From assembly GCA_031180725.1 (NCBI GenBank), contig JAPSLO010000016.1:62001-126000 (forward strand): DNA of 64,000 nt, in the 5' to 3' direction. The stretch comes from Roseomonas sp. (GTDB lineage Bacteria > Pseudomonadota > Alphaproteobacteria > Acetobacterales > Acetobacteraceae). Position numbers and translations under genes: made by a program. The notes beneath the pieces are model-generated. The model ran no database searches, had not been told where the DNA came from, and saw only the letters and a program-made list of their open reading frames with translations. This document shows positions 35,075-44,009 of this stretch, in pieces (position 1 is the stretch's first letter; every line of letters starts with the position of its first letter).

Positions 35075-36100
35075 CTACAGCGCCGGCTTCTGCCTGAACC
35101 GCCAGGCCCCGTCAGCGTCGAGCTCGCGGCCGACCTGCCCTATGGCTTCCAGATGCCGTAGATGGGCCAGCGTCTCGAATAGCGCGAAGCTGCGCTGGCG
35201 GCCCTCTAGGTTGCGCCGGAACAGCAGCGTGGCGAGTTCCGCTGCGCTGCGCCCGGTGTCACAGCCTTCCAGAAGGCGCTGCAGGGAGTCGCGATGATGC
35301 GTCTGCAGTGCCTCGATCCGGGCATGCAGCCCCTCGAAGGGCTCGCCATGGGAGGGCAGCACCAGCGTCTCGCGCGGCAGCGCCGCGAAGCGGGTCAGCG
35401 CCGCCAGGTAGGTACCGAGCGGATCGGCCTCGGGTTCGCTCGGCTGGATGCCGATATGGGGCGAGATGCGGGGCAGGATGTGGTCGGCCGAGATCAGGAT
35501 GCCGGTGGCGGGATTGTGCAGGCAGGCCATTTCCGGCGCGTGCCCGGCGCCGATCCGCACCTGCCAGGCACGCCCCCCGATGTGGAGCGTCTCGCCCTCG
35601 GCAATCGGCCGGAACTGCGCGGGCGGCGGCACCACGGCCTGGCGATAGGTCACGCCTGCGGCGGCGGCCCAGCGCAGATGGCCATCCTCCGCGCCGGCGC
35701 GGCGCAGCAGATCGACGATCATCGCGGTCAGGGCGGCATCGTCGTCCAGCAGCAGCAGGCGGGTGCGCTGCCACTCCGTCCGCGGCATCAGCAGCGGAGC
35801 GTTCCATTCGGCGCAGATCCAGCCGGCCAGCCCGACATGATCTGGATGGAAATGGGTGACCAGCACGCGGGTGATGGGGCGGCCGTCCAGGCCGGTGGCG
35901 AAGATGCTGCGCCACAATTCGCGCGTCGGCGCGTCGCCACGGCCGGTATCCACCAGCAGCCAGCCCGCGCCATCCTCGATCAGCCAGCAATTGACGTGCG
36001 AGGGCCGGCCGGACAACAGGGGCATGGAGCTGCGCCGCAGTCCGGGTGCCACCTCCACCAGTGTGCCGGGTGGCGGAAGCGCCGGGGCGGACGCACTCAT
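35075..36100 (-). CDS. MBL-fold metallohydrolase (glyoxalase II-like)
   Basis: A 341-aa zinc hydrolase, last gene of the nine-gene operon. The metal motif is VTHFHPDHVGLAGW near residue 88 (H-x-H-x-D-H); further ligands are in GAGHAPEMACLH near 185 and ISADHILP near 205; VLPSHGEPF near 260 is followed by a helical C-terminal winged-helix-like domain. Members include thioesterases and lactonases, so an acyl-CoA or lactone substrate fits the operon. The start overlaps the synthetase stop as ATGA. Confidence 0.87.
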   Translation of the reverse strand: MSASAPALPPPGTLVEVAPGLRRSSMPLLSGRPSHVNCWLIEDGAGWLLVDTGRGDAPTRELWRSIFATGLDGRPITRVLVTHFHPDHVGLAGWICAEWNAPLLMPRTEWQRTRLLLLDDDAALTAMIVDLLRRAGAEDGHLRWAAAAGVTYRQAVVPPPAQFRPIAEGETLHIGGRAWQVRIGAGHAPEMACLHNPATGILISADHILPRISPHIGIQPSEPEADPLGTYLAALTRFAALPRETLVLPSHGEPFEGLHARIEALQTHHRDSLQRLLEGCDTGRSAAELATLLFRRNLEGRQRSFALFETLAHLRHLEAIGQVGRELDADGAWRFRQKPAL

Positions 36101-37617
36101 CCGGCAGCGCCGAGATAGGCTTCGCGCAGCCGGCGCTTGAAGACCTTGCCCATGCTGTCGCGCGGCATCTCCGCCACAGGCCAGATCCGCCGCGGCACCT
36201 TGTAGCCGGCGAGCCTGGCGCGCAGGTGGTCGGCGATCGCCTCCGCGCGCATCGCCGCGCCGACGCGCGGCTGCACCGCCGCAACCAGCGCCTCGCCGTA
36301 TTCGGGGTCGGGCACGCCGAAGACGGCGCAATCCGCGACATCGGGATGGGTGATCAGCACCGCCTCGATCTCCGCCGGATAGATGTTCACTCCGCCGGAG
36401 ATCACCATGTCACGTTTGCGGTCGGTGACGAAGAGGAAGCCCTCCTCGTTCAGGTAGCCCATATCGCCATTGGTGATATGCCCGTCACGTTCCACCCGCG
36501 CCCGTTCCTCCGGCATGTTGTGGTACGTGAATGGCAAGGCATTGGGGCCAGAATTGACGAAGATCTCGCCGACCTGGCCGGGCGGCAGGATGCGGCCTTC
36601 CTCGTCCAGGATGCGGATGGAGGTGCCGGGCAGGGCGCGGCCCACCGTGCCAGGGAAGCGCAGCCAATCCTCCGAGCCCACGGCGGCGATCAGGCTGGCC
36701 TCGGTGGAGCCGTAGGTCTCCCACAGGATCGGGCCCCACCAGTCGATCATTGCACGCTTCACTTCGGGCGCGCAGGCCGAGCCGCCATGCGTGACGCCTT
36801 CCAGCGAGGAGATGTCGTAGCGCGCGCGTACCGCGTCCGGCAGCTTCAGCAGGCGCACCAGCATGATCGGCACCAGAGCCAGATGCGTCAGCCGCTCCGC
36901 CTCGATGGTGCGCAGCAGCGCCTCCGCATCGAAGCGAGGCATCACCACGATCAGCTCCGCCTCGGCCAACGCGATGCGTGCATTGGAGGCGGGGCCGGCA
37001 TGATAGAGCGGGCCGACCAGGGCAGTGCGCATGCCCGGCCGCGCACCGCCGACCAGGTTGCGGATGCGGCGGGCGGAATCATGCTGTTCCGGCGTGCCAG
37101 GCAGGCGGCGCACGCCCTTGGCCCGGCCGGTGGTGCCGGAGGTATAGAGCATCATGCCGAGTGAGGGCGGGGCCGGCGCCGTCAAGGGCTGATGGCTGTC
37201 GCGCCAGCCGGGCCAGTTCAGCAGGCCCGACGGCGGCGCGGGGATGCTGGTGATGCCGTAGGCGGCGGCCACTTCCGGCGGCGTCGGCACCACGATCACC
37301 GTCACCTCGGCCGGGATCTGGGCGGCGATCTGCGGCAGCAGATCGGCATGCACGATCAGCACGCGCGCACCGCTGTCGGCCAGGATGTGTCCAGCCTCAT
37401 CGGCGCGGAAATGCCAGTTGATGGCGACCAGTGGCGCGCCGAGCCGGTCCGCGGCCAGGATCACTTCCAGATAGACAGGTTCGTTGCGCAGCATGGCCGC
37501 GATCCGGTCACCCGGCCGGACGCCGAGCGCCGCCAGTCCTGAGGCGGCACGCGCCGCACGCTCGCGCAGCGCCGCGCCATCCTCGCGCTGCGTGCCGAAG
37601 ACAATGGTCTGCCTCAT
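36097..37617 (-). CDS. AMP-binding acyl-CoA synthetase
   Basis: A 506-aa acyl-adenylate-forming ligase. The P-loop is MLYTSGTTGRAKGVRR near residue 158, followed by WETYGSTEAS near 302, the hinge GDMGYLNEEGFLFVTDRKRD near 393, and the C-terminal catalytic Lys in PRDSMGKVFKRRL near 490. It activates a carboxylic acid to its CoA thioester, the entry step implied for this operon. It overlaps its neighbours by 4 bases on each side. The substrate is not predictable from sequence here. Confidence 0.92.
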   Translation of the reverse strand: MRQTIVFGTQREDGAALRERAARAASGLAALGVRPGDRIAAMLRNEPVYLEVILAADRLGAPLVAINWHFRADEAGHILADSGARVLIVHADLLPQIAAQIPAEVTVIVVPTPPEVAAAYGITSIPAPPSGLLNWPGWRDSHQPLTAPAPPSLGMMLYTSGTTGRAKGVRRLPGTPEQHDSARRIRNLVGGARPGMRTALVGPLYHAGPASNARIALAEAELIVVMPRFDAEALLRTIEAERLTHLALVPIMLVRLLKLPDAVRARYDISSLEGVTHGGSACAPEVKRAMIDWWGPILWETYGSTEASLIAAVGSEDWLRFPGTVGRALPGTSIRILDEEGRILPPGQVGEIFVNSGPNALPFTYHNMPEERARVERDGHITNGDMGYLNEEGFLFVTDRKRDMVISGGVNIYPAEIEAVLITHPDVADCAVFGVPDPEYGEALVAAVQPRVGAAMRAEAIADHLRARLAGYKVPRRIWPVAEMPRDSMGKVFKRRLREAYLGAAG

Positions 37618-38630
37618 GCGTCCACGCAGCCCGGCAGGCGAAGGCGGTCCAATCGCCGCTGCGCCGCCACGGCTTCCCCCATCAAGGTGTCGATGATCGC
37701 CTCCACCGGTTCCACCGCGCGGGCGAAGGCGACGGCCGGGCCGCAGGAGGCCATGCCGCGTTCCACGTCCCCGTCGCGGTAGACATGATCGCGCGAGCGC
37801 GTGCCGCCGATCAGGTCGGCGAAATCCTCGTAGTTCCGCGCACCCGCGGCTTCGCGCCGCAGCACCTCGCGCGAGGTCTCGTTCTCCAGCACGCGCCAGG
37901 TGCCCATCGGATGGGTGCCTGCGAAGGCGACGACGGTGGAGTCCTGCCCCGCCGCGACGATCCGCGCCTTGTAGGCAGGATGCGCCCAGATCTCCTCCGC
38001 CGAGAGCAGGCGGGAGCCGAGCACCACACCTTCCGCCCCCGCCGCCAGCGCCGCCAGGATGCTGTCGCCCGTGCCGATGCCGCCGCCGATCACCAGCGGC
38101 ACGGAGAGCTGCCGTGCGGCCAGCGGCGCCACCATCATGCAGCCGAGCACGGCATTGCCAGGATGTCCGCCAGCCTCCGGCCCGACGATGGTGATCGCAT
38201 CGGCACCGGCGCGTTCCGCATTCAGCGCGTGGCGCAGCAGCGGGCATTTGTGGATGGCGATGCCGCCCGCCGCATGGATGCGGCGGATCAGGTCATCCGG
38301 GGCGCGGCCCACCGTCTCGAAATGCCGCACGCCGGCACGCAGCGAAAGGTCCAGCCACTCATGGAGCCGCTGATTGTGCCCCTCGACGCGGGAGATGTTG
38401 AGGTTCACGCCGAAGGGCAGGCCGCCCGCGAGTTCGCGGCAGAGTTCCAGCTCTCGCTCGAAAGCGCCGGGGGCAGGAAAGGAGCGTGGCGTGAGGAAGG
38501 CCATGCCCCCCGCCCGCACGATGGCGGCGACATAGCGCGCATCCGACAGCCACATCAGACCGCCCCCCAGGATGGGATGGCGGATGCCGAGCAACTCTGT
38601 GATGCGGGTGCGGAAGACCGGCGGGTACAT
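37614..38630 (-). CDS. Nitronate monooxygenase-family FMN protein
   Basis: A 338-aa TIM-barrel flavoprotein of the 2-nitropropane dioxygenase/nitronate monooxygenase family. It has LGIRHPILGGGLMWLSDARY near residue 13, GADAITIVGPEAGGHPGN near 160 (FMN and catalytic His region), and PLVIGGGIGTGDSILAALAAG near 192. In acyl-CoA operons such proteins may instead act as enoyl-CoA or related reductases. It follows the SDR gene by 10 bases. Confidence 0.88.
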   Translation of the reverse strand: MYPPVFRTRITELLGIRHPILGGGLMWLSDARYVAAIVRAGGMAFLTPRSFPAPGAFERELELCRELAGGLPFGVNLNISRVEGHNQRLHEWLDLSLRAGVRHFETVGRAPDDLIRRIHAAGGIAIHKCPLLRHALNAERAGADAITIVGPEAGGHPGNAVLGCMMVAPLAARQLSVPLVIGGGIGTGDSILAALAAGAEGVVLGSRLLSAEEIWAHPAYKARIVAAGQDSTVVAFAGTHPMGTWRVLENETSREVLRREAAGARNYEDFADLIGGTRSRDHVYRDGDVERGMASCGPAVAFARAVEPVEAIIDTLMGEAVAAQRRLDRLRLPGCVDA

Positions 38631-38640
38631 GGCCGCGGCC

Positions 38641-39456
38641 TCAGGGCATCGCGTATCCGCCGCTGGCGCCGATATGCTGCCCCGTGATGAAGGCGGCGCG
38701 GTCGGAGGCCAGGAAGGCGACGATGCCGCTGACATCCTCGGGCCGGGACAGGCGGCCCAGGCCGCGCGCGGCGGGATAGGCGTTCAGCATCTTCGCCAGG
38801 CGCTCATTGGTCTCCGGCGTCGCATCGGGGCTGGTGGCCTGGCCGGGCGCGATGCCTTCGTGGGAGACGGCGCCCAGCACCACGACATTGGCGGTGACGC
38901 GGTCGCGCCCATGCTCCTTCGCCAGTGCCTTGGTGAGGCCGATGATGGCGGCTTTGGCGCCGGAATAGGCGGCCAGCCGCGCCTCACCGACGCGCCCCGC
39001 CTCCGAGGCGATGGAGATGATCCGCCCCCATTTCTGGGCGACCATGTCGGGCAGCACGGCGCGGCAGCAATACATCGTGCCAAAGACGTTCAGCTCCACC
39101 GTCTGCTGCATCTCGCGCTCCGGCGTCTCGATGAACAGCGGCGGCATGCCGCCCTTGGCGCGCCGTTCCGGCGTGACGCCGGCGTTGTTCACCAGGATTG
39201 TGATTGGGCCGAAGGCGGCGCGCCCCTGCGCCACCATCGCGGCGACGGCCTCGGGCTTCGTGATGTCGCCCGGCGCCGCCACCGCCTCGCCGCCCGATTT
39301 CACGATCTCCTTCGCCACCGTCCCGGCTCGCTCGGGGAAGAGGTCGTTGACCACTACCCTCACGCCTTCGGCCGCCAATTCCTTGCAGATGGCGCGGCCC
39401 ACGCCCTGGCCGCCGCCGGTGACGAGCGCGACCTTGCCCTTCAGGTTCAGCTCCAT
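38641..39456 (-). CDS. Short-chain dehydrogenase/reductase
   Basis: A 271-aa classical SDR. The cofactor loop is VTGGGQGVGRAICKEL near residue 13, with NNAG in ILVNNAGVTPE near 90, the catalytic Ser in IISIASEAGRV near 145 and YSGAK near 160. Asp in VVVNDLFPER suggests NAD(H). It probably oxidises a 3-hydroxyacyl-CoA or similar alcohol made by the hydratase upstream. The C-terminus has a normal SDR end (TGQHIGASGGY). Confidence 0.93.
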   Translation of the reverse strand: MELNLKGKVALVTGGGQGVGRAICKELAAEGVRVVVNDLFPERAGTVAKEIVKSGGEAVAAPGDITKPEAVAAMVAQGRAAFGPITILVNNAGVTPERRAKGGMPPLFIETPEREMQQTVELNVFGTMYCCRAVLPDMVAQKWGRIISIASEAGRVGEARLAAYSGAKAAIIGLTKALAKEHGRDRVTANVVVLGAVSHEGIAPGQATSPDATPETNERLAKMLNAYPAARGLGRLSRPEDVSGIVAFLASDRAAFITGQHIGASGGYAMP

Positions 39457-39464
39457 GCGTCCTC

Positions 39465-40259
39465 TCAGCGTCCGGTGTAGATGGGCTTGCGCTTCTCGAC
39501 GAAGGCGCGGAAGCCTTCGCGCTTGTCCTCGCTGTCTATGATCATCGCGGCGGCGTAGCGCTCGAACTCGAAGCCGGCGTCGATGTCGGCCATCAACCCG
39601 GCATTGGCGGCGCGCTTGGCAAAGGCGACGGCCAGCGGCGGCATCTCGGCAATTTTCCGCGCCGTCTCCATCGCGGCGGCCAGCACGTCGCGCTCCACCA
39701 CCTTGCTGACCAGTCCGATGGAAAGCGCCTTCTCCGCCGTCAGGTGCTCGGCGGTGAACAGCAGCTCCTTCGCCACGCTGGCGCCGACGAGCCGGGTGAG
39801 GGTCTGCGTACCACCGGCACCTGGGATCGCGCCCAGACGCACTTCCGGCAGGCCGAGCCTGGCATGCGCCACCGCGTAGCGGATATCCGCCGTCAGCGCC
39901 AATTCCAGGCCGCCGCCCAGCGCCACACCATTGATCGCGGCGATCACCGGGCGCTCGAACTCCATCAGCCCGCGAATGAGCTGGTGCGTGGCGCGCTGCG
40001 CCAGGAAGTATTCCGGCCCGGTGCGGCGCAGATCGGCGCGTTCCTTGATGTCGGCGCCGGCGCAGAAGGCGCGGTCACCGGCACCCGTCAGGATCACGCA
40101 GCGCAGCGCCGCATCGCCGCGGGCGATCTGGAAGAAGGCCTTGGCCAGATCCTCCTTCATTGTGCCGCCAATGGCGTTCATGCGATCCGGGCGGTTCAGC
40201 GTGACCACCGCCACGCCATCCTGCTGCTCGTAGATCAGGGTTCCCAGTTCCTCGCGCAT
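39465..40259 (-). CDS. Enoyl-CoA hydratase/isomerase
   Basis: A 264-aa crotonase-fold enzyme. It shows VTLNRPDRMNAIGG near residue 21, FCAGADIKERAD near 66 (oxyanion hole), INGVALGGGLELALTADIRY near 107, and LPEVRLGAIPGAGGTQTLTR near 135, carrying the catalytic Glu pair. It hydrates enoyl-CoA to 3-hydroxyacyl-CoA. The gap to the SDR start is only 8 bases, so they are one transcript. Confidence 0.93.
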   Translation of the reverse strand: MREELGTLIYEQQDGVAVVTLNRPDRMNAIGGTMKEDLAKAFFQIARGDAALRCVILTGAGDRAFCAGADIKERADLRRTGPEYFLAQRATHQLIRGLMEFERPVIAAINGVALGGGLELALTADIRYAVAHARLGLPEVRLGAIPGAGGTQTLTRLVGASVAKELLFTAEHLTAEKALSIGLVSKVVERDVLAAAMETARKIAEMPPLAVAFAKRAANAGLMADIDAGFEFERYAAAMIIDSEDKREGFRAFVEKRKPIYTGR

Positions 40260-40270
40260 GCGCGCTCCCC

Positions 40271-41419
40271 TCAGTCCCGCCGCAGCACGTGACCGACGGC
40301 CACGGAGCCCAGGCCGATCATGTGCGCCAGCGCGGTGCGCGCGCCCGGATGCTGCCGGCCCGTCGCTTCGCCGCGGAGCTGACGGACGATCTCCGCCACC
40401 TGGCCGATGCCAGTCGGCCCGATCGGGTGGCCCATGCCGAGCAGCCCGCCGGACGGGTTCACCGCGCAGCGGCCGCGGCCGATGTCCCACAGGCCGGCGC
40501 GAAGCTGCGCCGCGCCCTCGCCCAGCGGGCAGAGGCCGAGCGCCTCGGCATAGACGATCTCCTCGATGGTGAAGGCGTCGTGCAATTCGATGATGTCGAT
40601 TTCCTCCATCCCGAGGCCGGCTTCCGCCAGCGCCGAGAGGCCGGAGCGCTGCACCATCTCGACCAGGCTCCAGCCCTCATCCGCCACCGCGTGTTCGGAC
40701 GAGGCAACGGAGGAGAGCACGCGGATGGCGCGCCGGCGGTCCAGCCCGTGCCGGCGGATCGCCTCCTCGCTCGCCACGATCGCCGCCGCGGCGCCTTCGC
40801 CGCGCGGCGTGCATTGCAGGGAGGTGAGGTCGCCCGCCACCGGATTGGCGTTCAGCACCTGCTCCAGCGTGCGTGGCTTGCGGAACTGGGCATAAGGGTT
40901 GCGCGCGGCATTGCCGTGGTTCTTCACCGCCACGCGGGCCAGGTCTTCCCGCGTCAGCCTGTAGCGGTCGCGCCAGGCGCGGGCCATCAGGGCGAATTTC
41001 ACCGCCGGGATCTCGGCCGCCGGCGTCAGGCGCGGGATGCCGTCCTTCTGCGCCGCGCGCTGGCCGCTGCCGAACTTGTCCACGCCGAGCGCCAGCGCGA
41101 TCTCGTGCTGGCCGCTGGCCACCATCAGGCAGGCGGCGCGGAAGGCCGAGGAGCCGGAGGCAGAGGCGTTCTCCACCTGCATCACCTCGAGCCCGGTGGA
41201 GCCGAGATGGCGCAGCATCACGCGCCCCGCCGCCATGCCGATGGCGGCCGTGCCGATGGCGGCGAAGGTCACGTCGGGCCAGGCCAGGCCTGAATCCGCC
41301 AGCGCCTCGCGCAGCGCGGTCAGGCCGAGCGCGACATAGGGGGTCTCGGTCGGGAACTGGTAGCGGTGCATGCCGATGCCGACGACGCGCACCGGCCGCA
41401 TGGAGGCGAGCCCGCTCAT
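40271..41419 (-). CDS. Thiolase-like protein lacking the catalytic cysteines
   Basis: A 382-aa SCP-x/lipid-transfer-type thiolase homologue. The active-site segment reads VENASASGSSAF near residue 85 where thiolases have ACASG: the nucleophilic Cys is Ser (codon TCT). The His motif is kept (LGMGHPIGPTGIG near 328), but the distal Cys region reads HMIGLGSVAVGHVL with no Cys. It is paired by a 4-base overlap with a DUF35 protein, as in Ltp2-ChsH2 retro-aldolases, whose Ltp2 also lacks the Cys. Inference: it cleaves a hydroxyacyl-CoA by retro-aldol reaction rather than thiolysis. Confidence 0.85.
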   Translation of the reverse strand: MSGLASMRPVRVVGIGMHRYQFPTETPYVALGLTALREALADSGLAWPDVTFAAIGTAAIGMAAGRVMLRHLGSTGLEVMQVENASASGSSAFRAACLMVASGQHEIALALGVDKFGSGQRAAQKDGIPRLTPAAEIPAVKFALMARAWRDRYRLTREDLARVAVKNHGNAARNPYAQFRKPRTLEQVLNANPVAGDLTSLQCTPRGEGAAAAIVASEEAIRRHGLDRRRAIRVLSSVASSEHAVADEGWSLVEMVQRSGLSALAEAGLGMEEIDIIELHDAFTIEEIVYAEALGLCPLGEGAAQLRAGLWDIGRGRCAVNPSGGLLGMGHPIGPTGIGQVAEIVRQLRGEATGRQHPGARTALAHMIGLGSVAVGHVLRRD

Positions 41420-41820
41420 GCCGCGCGCCCCAGCACGCGGAAGCGGCAGGTGAGCATCCGCGTGCCGCCGCGTTCCTCCGGCACCAGCACGGCCTGCACC
41501 TTTGCCCCCGGCGGCGGCTCCTCCGTGCCTTCGATGATGCCGTCCAGCACGATGCCTTCCTCCAGCCGCAGGCGAGCCACCAGCAGCGGCACCTGCATCT
41601 CCGGCGCCAGCGGCTGGTGGATGGTGATGCAGACCAGCACCTCGCCGCGGCCACTCAGCTCTACCGGCTCCGCCGCCTCGGCCGGGGTGCCGGTGGCGCC
41701 GATGCCGTAGGAGGTGCGGGGGAAGGCGAAGGCGCCGGTGGCGGGATCGCGCAGCGCCAGCAGTACGGCGCCGTCGCCCTGGCCCGAAGGCGCGTAGAGG
41801 CTGGGGTCGCGAAGCTCCAC
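41416..41820 (-). CDS. DUF35 OB-fold protein without zinc-ribbon cysteines
   Basis: A 134-aa DUF35 partner protein. The usual N-terminal rubredoxin-like ribbon (C-x2-C ... C-x2-C) is replaced by LALRDPATGAFAFPRTSYGI, with no cysteines. The C-terminal OB-fold part is present (VLVCITIHQPLAPEMQVPLL, then LDGIIEGTEEPPPGAKVQAV). DUF35 proteins dock on thiolase-like subunits and help bind acyl-CoA. It overlaps the thiolase-like gene by 4 bases and lies 5 bases after a Bug gene. Confidence 0.82.
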   Translation of the reverse strand: MELRDPSLYAPSGQGDGAVLLALRDPATGAFAFPRTSYGIGATGTPAEAAEPVELSGRGEVLVCITIHQPLAPEMQVPLLVARLRLEEGIVLDGIIEGTEEPPPGAKVQAVLVPEERGGTRMLTCRFRVLGRAA

Positions 41821-41825
41821 CTCGT

Positions 41826-42797
41826 CTACTCCAGTCGGATGCCGGCGCGCTGGATCACCTCGGCGGCGCGCTGCCGTTCGGCCGCCAAGTGGGTGGCGAA
41901 GTCCTGCGGCCCGGCCCAGAAGGCCTGGCTGCCCAAGTCGCGCAGCCGGTTGGTGAAGACCGGTCCCTGCACCGCACGGCGCAGGGCCTCCGCCAGGCGG
42001 CTGGTGATGGGCACGGGCAGTCGGGCGGGGCCGACCAGGCCGAGCCAGGTGGTGATCACCACGCCGGGCACCACTTCCGTCAGCAGGGGCAGGTCGGGGA
42101 AGGCGTAGAAGCGCTCGGTGCCGGTCTGGGCCAGCGCGCGCAGCACGCCGTTGCGGATATGCGGCGTGGTGGTGGAGACGCTGTCGATCATCAAATCGAC
42201 CTTGCCGGCCACCAGATCTGCCACCGCCGGCCCGCTACCGCGATAGGGCACATGCTCGATCTGCAGCCGGCCATAGGCCTTCAGCATCTCTCCGGCGATG
42301 TGCATGGAACTGCCGACGCCGGCCGAGGCATAGTTCATCCGCCCGGGATTGGCGCGCGCCTCGCCCACCAGGGCGCGCGCATCCTGGTGCGGCGAGCTGG
42401 CCGGCACCACCAGCACCAGCGGGCTGCTGGTGGTCTGGCCGATGGCGGTGATGTCGCGCGCCGCGTCGAAATCGAATTTCGGATCCAGCAGCGGGTTCAC
42501 CACGAGCTGGCCGGGGCTGGCCAGCATCAGCGTGTGACCATCGGGCACCGACTGCATCAACAGCTCGGTCGCCACATTGCCGCCGCCGCCTGAGCGATTC
42601 TCGACGATGATGGGCTGACCCAGCGTCTCATGCAGCAACGGCTGCAGCAGGCGTGCGGCGATATCCGTGGCGCCGCCCGGCGCGAAGCCGACCAGCAGAC
42701 GGATGGGACGGCTTGGGAAGGCCTGGGCCAGCGCCGGTCGCGGCGCCAGCGGGGCCAGGGCAACAGCGCCCAGCAGAAGGCGGCGGGTGGTCCTCAT
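41826..42797 (-). CDS. Bug-family binding protein, operon gene 2
   Basis: A 323-aa periplasmic protein with signal MRTTRRLLLGAVALAPLAPR and cleavage after ALA. The Bug core is complete: SRPIRLLVGFAPGGATDIAA, VENRSGGGGNVATE, VPDGHTLMLASPG, HVPYRGSGPAVADLVAGKVD. It overlaps the first Bug gene by 4 bases. Two consecutive Bug genes at the head of a catabolic operon suggest uptake of two related acids or a duplication with divergence; the two share the fold but differ clearly in sequence. Confidence 0.93.
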   Translation of the reverse strand: MRTTRRLLLGAVALAPLAPRPALAQAFPSRPIRLLVGFAPGGATDIAARLLQPLLHETLGQPIIVENRSGGGGNVATELLMQSVPDGHTLMLASPGQLVVNPLLDPKFDFDAARDITAIGQTTSSPLVLVVPASSPHQDARALVGEARANPGRMNYASAGVGSSMHIAGEMLKAYGRLQIEHVPYRGSGPAVADLVAGKVDLMIDSVSTTTPHIRNGVLRALAQTGTERFYAFPDLPLLTEVVPGVVITTWLGLVGPARLPVPITSRLAEALRRAVQGPVFTNRLRDLGSQAFWAGPQDFATHLAAERQRAAEVIQRAGIRLE

Positions 42798-43771
42798 TGC
42801 GGCTGCACCCCGGCGATGCGCACGCCGCGGGCGGCGCGTTCCCGTTCCTCGGCGTAGAAAGTGACGAACTCGTCGGGCCCGAGATAGGCGGGGCCATTGC
42901 CGACGCTGCGAAGCCGCGCGATGACCTCCGAATCCTCCAGCGTGGCGCGCGTGGCATCGTCCAGCCGGCGCACCAGCGGCACAGGCAGCGCGGCGGGGGC
43001 GGCGATGGCGGTCCAGCTCTGCACCACCACATCGGGCCAGCGATCTGACAGGCGCGGCAGGGATGGATAGACGATGTCGGGCAGCGACCCGCCATTGGCG
43101 ATCACCCGCACCTTGCCGGATTGCAGATGCGGCAGCAGCGGCCCGCGGCTGTCGAACAGGAAGTCCACCTCGCCGGCAACCAACGCGTTTATGGCGGCGG
43201 CGCTGCCACGATAGGGCACATGCGTGGCGCGGGCGCCGATGGCGTTCAGGAACAACTCCGCGCCCACATGCATGGCGAAGCCGATGCCGGGCGATCCGTA
43301 ATTCGCCGCATCACCCTTCCGCTTCAGATGGGCGATCAGCCCGTCCACATCCTCCACGCCAATGGCGCTGGGCACGGCCAGCAGGAAGCCGCCGGCGGTG
43401 ATGCGGGAGACCAGCTTGATGTCCCGCACCGGATCGAAGGGCAGGTCCTTGTAGAGGTAGGGGTTCAGCGTGGTGATGCCGCCGGAGATCACCATGATGG
43501 TCTGCCCATCCGGCGCCGCCCGGGCGAGGAACTCGGCGGCCAGGTTGCCGCCGGCGCCGGGGCGGTTGTCCACCACCACGGGCTGCCCGAGCCGCTGGGC
43601 CAGGCCCGGCTGGACGATGCGCGCGATCAGGTCGGTGATGCTGCCCGGCGAGGAGCCGCAGACGGCGCGGATGGGCTGCGTGTTCGCCGCCTGCGCCGCG
43701 GCGTCCGACGTGCAGAAGGGCAGGGTGGCCGCGAGCGCCGAAGCCAAAGCCGCGCGACGTGGGATGACCAT
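42794..43771 (-). CDS. Bug-family binding protein, operon gene 1
   Basis: A 325-aa periplasmic protein with signal MVIPRRAALASALAATLPFC and cleavage after AAA. The core: QPIRAVCGSSPGSITDLIAR, VDNRPGAGGNLAAE, APDGQTIMVISGG, HVPYRGSAAAINALVAGEVD. The first strand reads VCGSSPG instead of the usual VPFPPGG, a possible change in ligand carboxylate contact. It is the promoter-proximal gene of the nine-gene operon, 238 bases from the divergent TetR gene. Confidence 0.92.
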   Translation of the reverse strand: MVIPRRAALASALAATLPFCTSDAAAQAANTQPIRAVCGSSPGSITDLIARIVQPGLAQRLGQPVVVDNRPGAGGNLAAEFLARAAPDGQTIMVISGGITTLNPYLYKDLPFDPVRDIKLVSRITAGGFLLAVPSAIGVEDVDGLIAHLKRKGDAANYGSPGIGFAMHVGAELFLNAIGARATHVPYRGSAAAINALVAGEVDFLFDSRGPLLPHLQSGKVRVIANGGSLPDIVYPSLPRLSDRWPDVVVQSWTAIAAPAALPVPLVRRLDDATRATLEDSEVIARLRSVGNGPAYLGPDEFVTFYAEERERAARGVRIAGVQPQ

Positions 43772-43898
43772 GGACGTAGCTCCCCTCAGACCGCGGCGTT
43801 GCTCGCCGCTGGATCCGGGCTCCCTTGAGGCTTGATCCCCTCGGGCAGCCCTTTGCGCCTCCGCTGCCCGGAGAAATGGTCCTCCTGGCAACCGCGAC

Positions 43899-43937
43899 GT
43901 GACTTCATAGTATTCTAAGTGACTTCAGAGTCAACTT
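43899..43937. promoter_or_regulatory. Candidate TetR operator between regulator and catabolic operon
   Basis: GTGACTTCA occurs twice, at 43899-43907 and 43919-43927, spaced exactly 20 bases (two helical turns). The second copy lies in an imperfect inverted repeat AAGTGACT-TCAG-AGTCAACTT (43917-43937). The patch is AT-rich in GC-rich surroundings and sits midway between the divergent TetR and Bug genes, where a shared operator is expected. Confidence 0.5.
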
Positions 43938-44009
43938 CGCTGTGCATGGCTGCCTTCGGCTTGCCCTCGGCGCTTGCCATGGTCAGATGAGGGAAATCGG
44001 GATGGCAGG

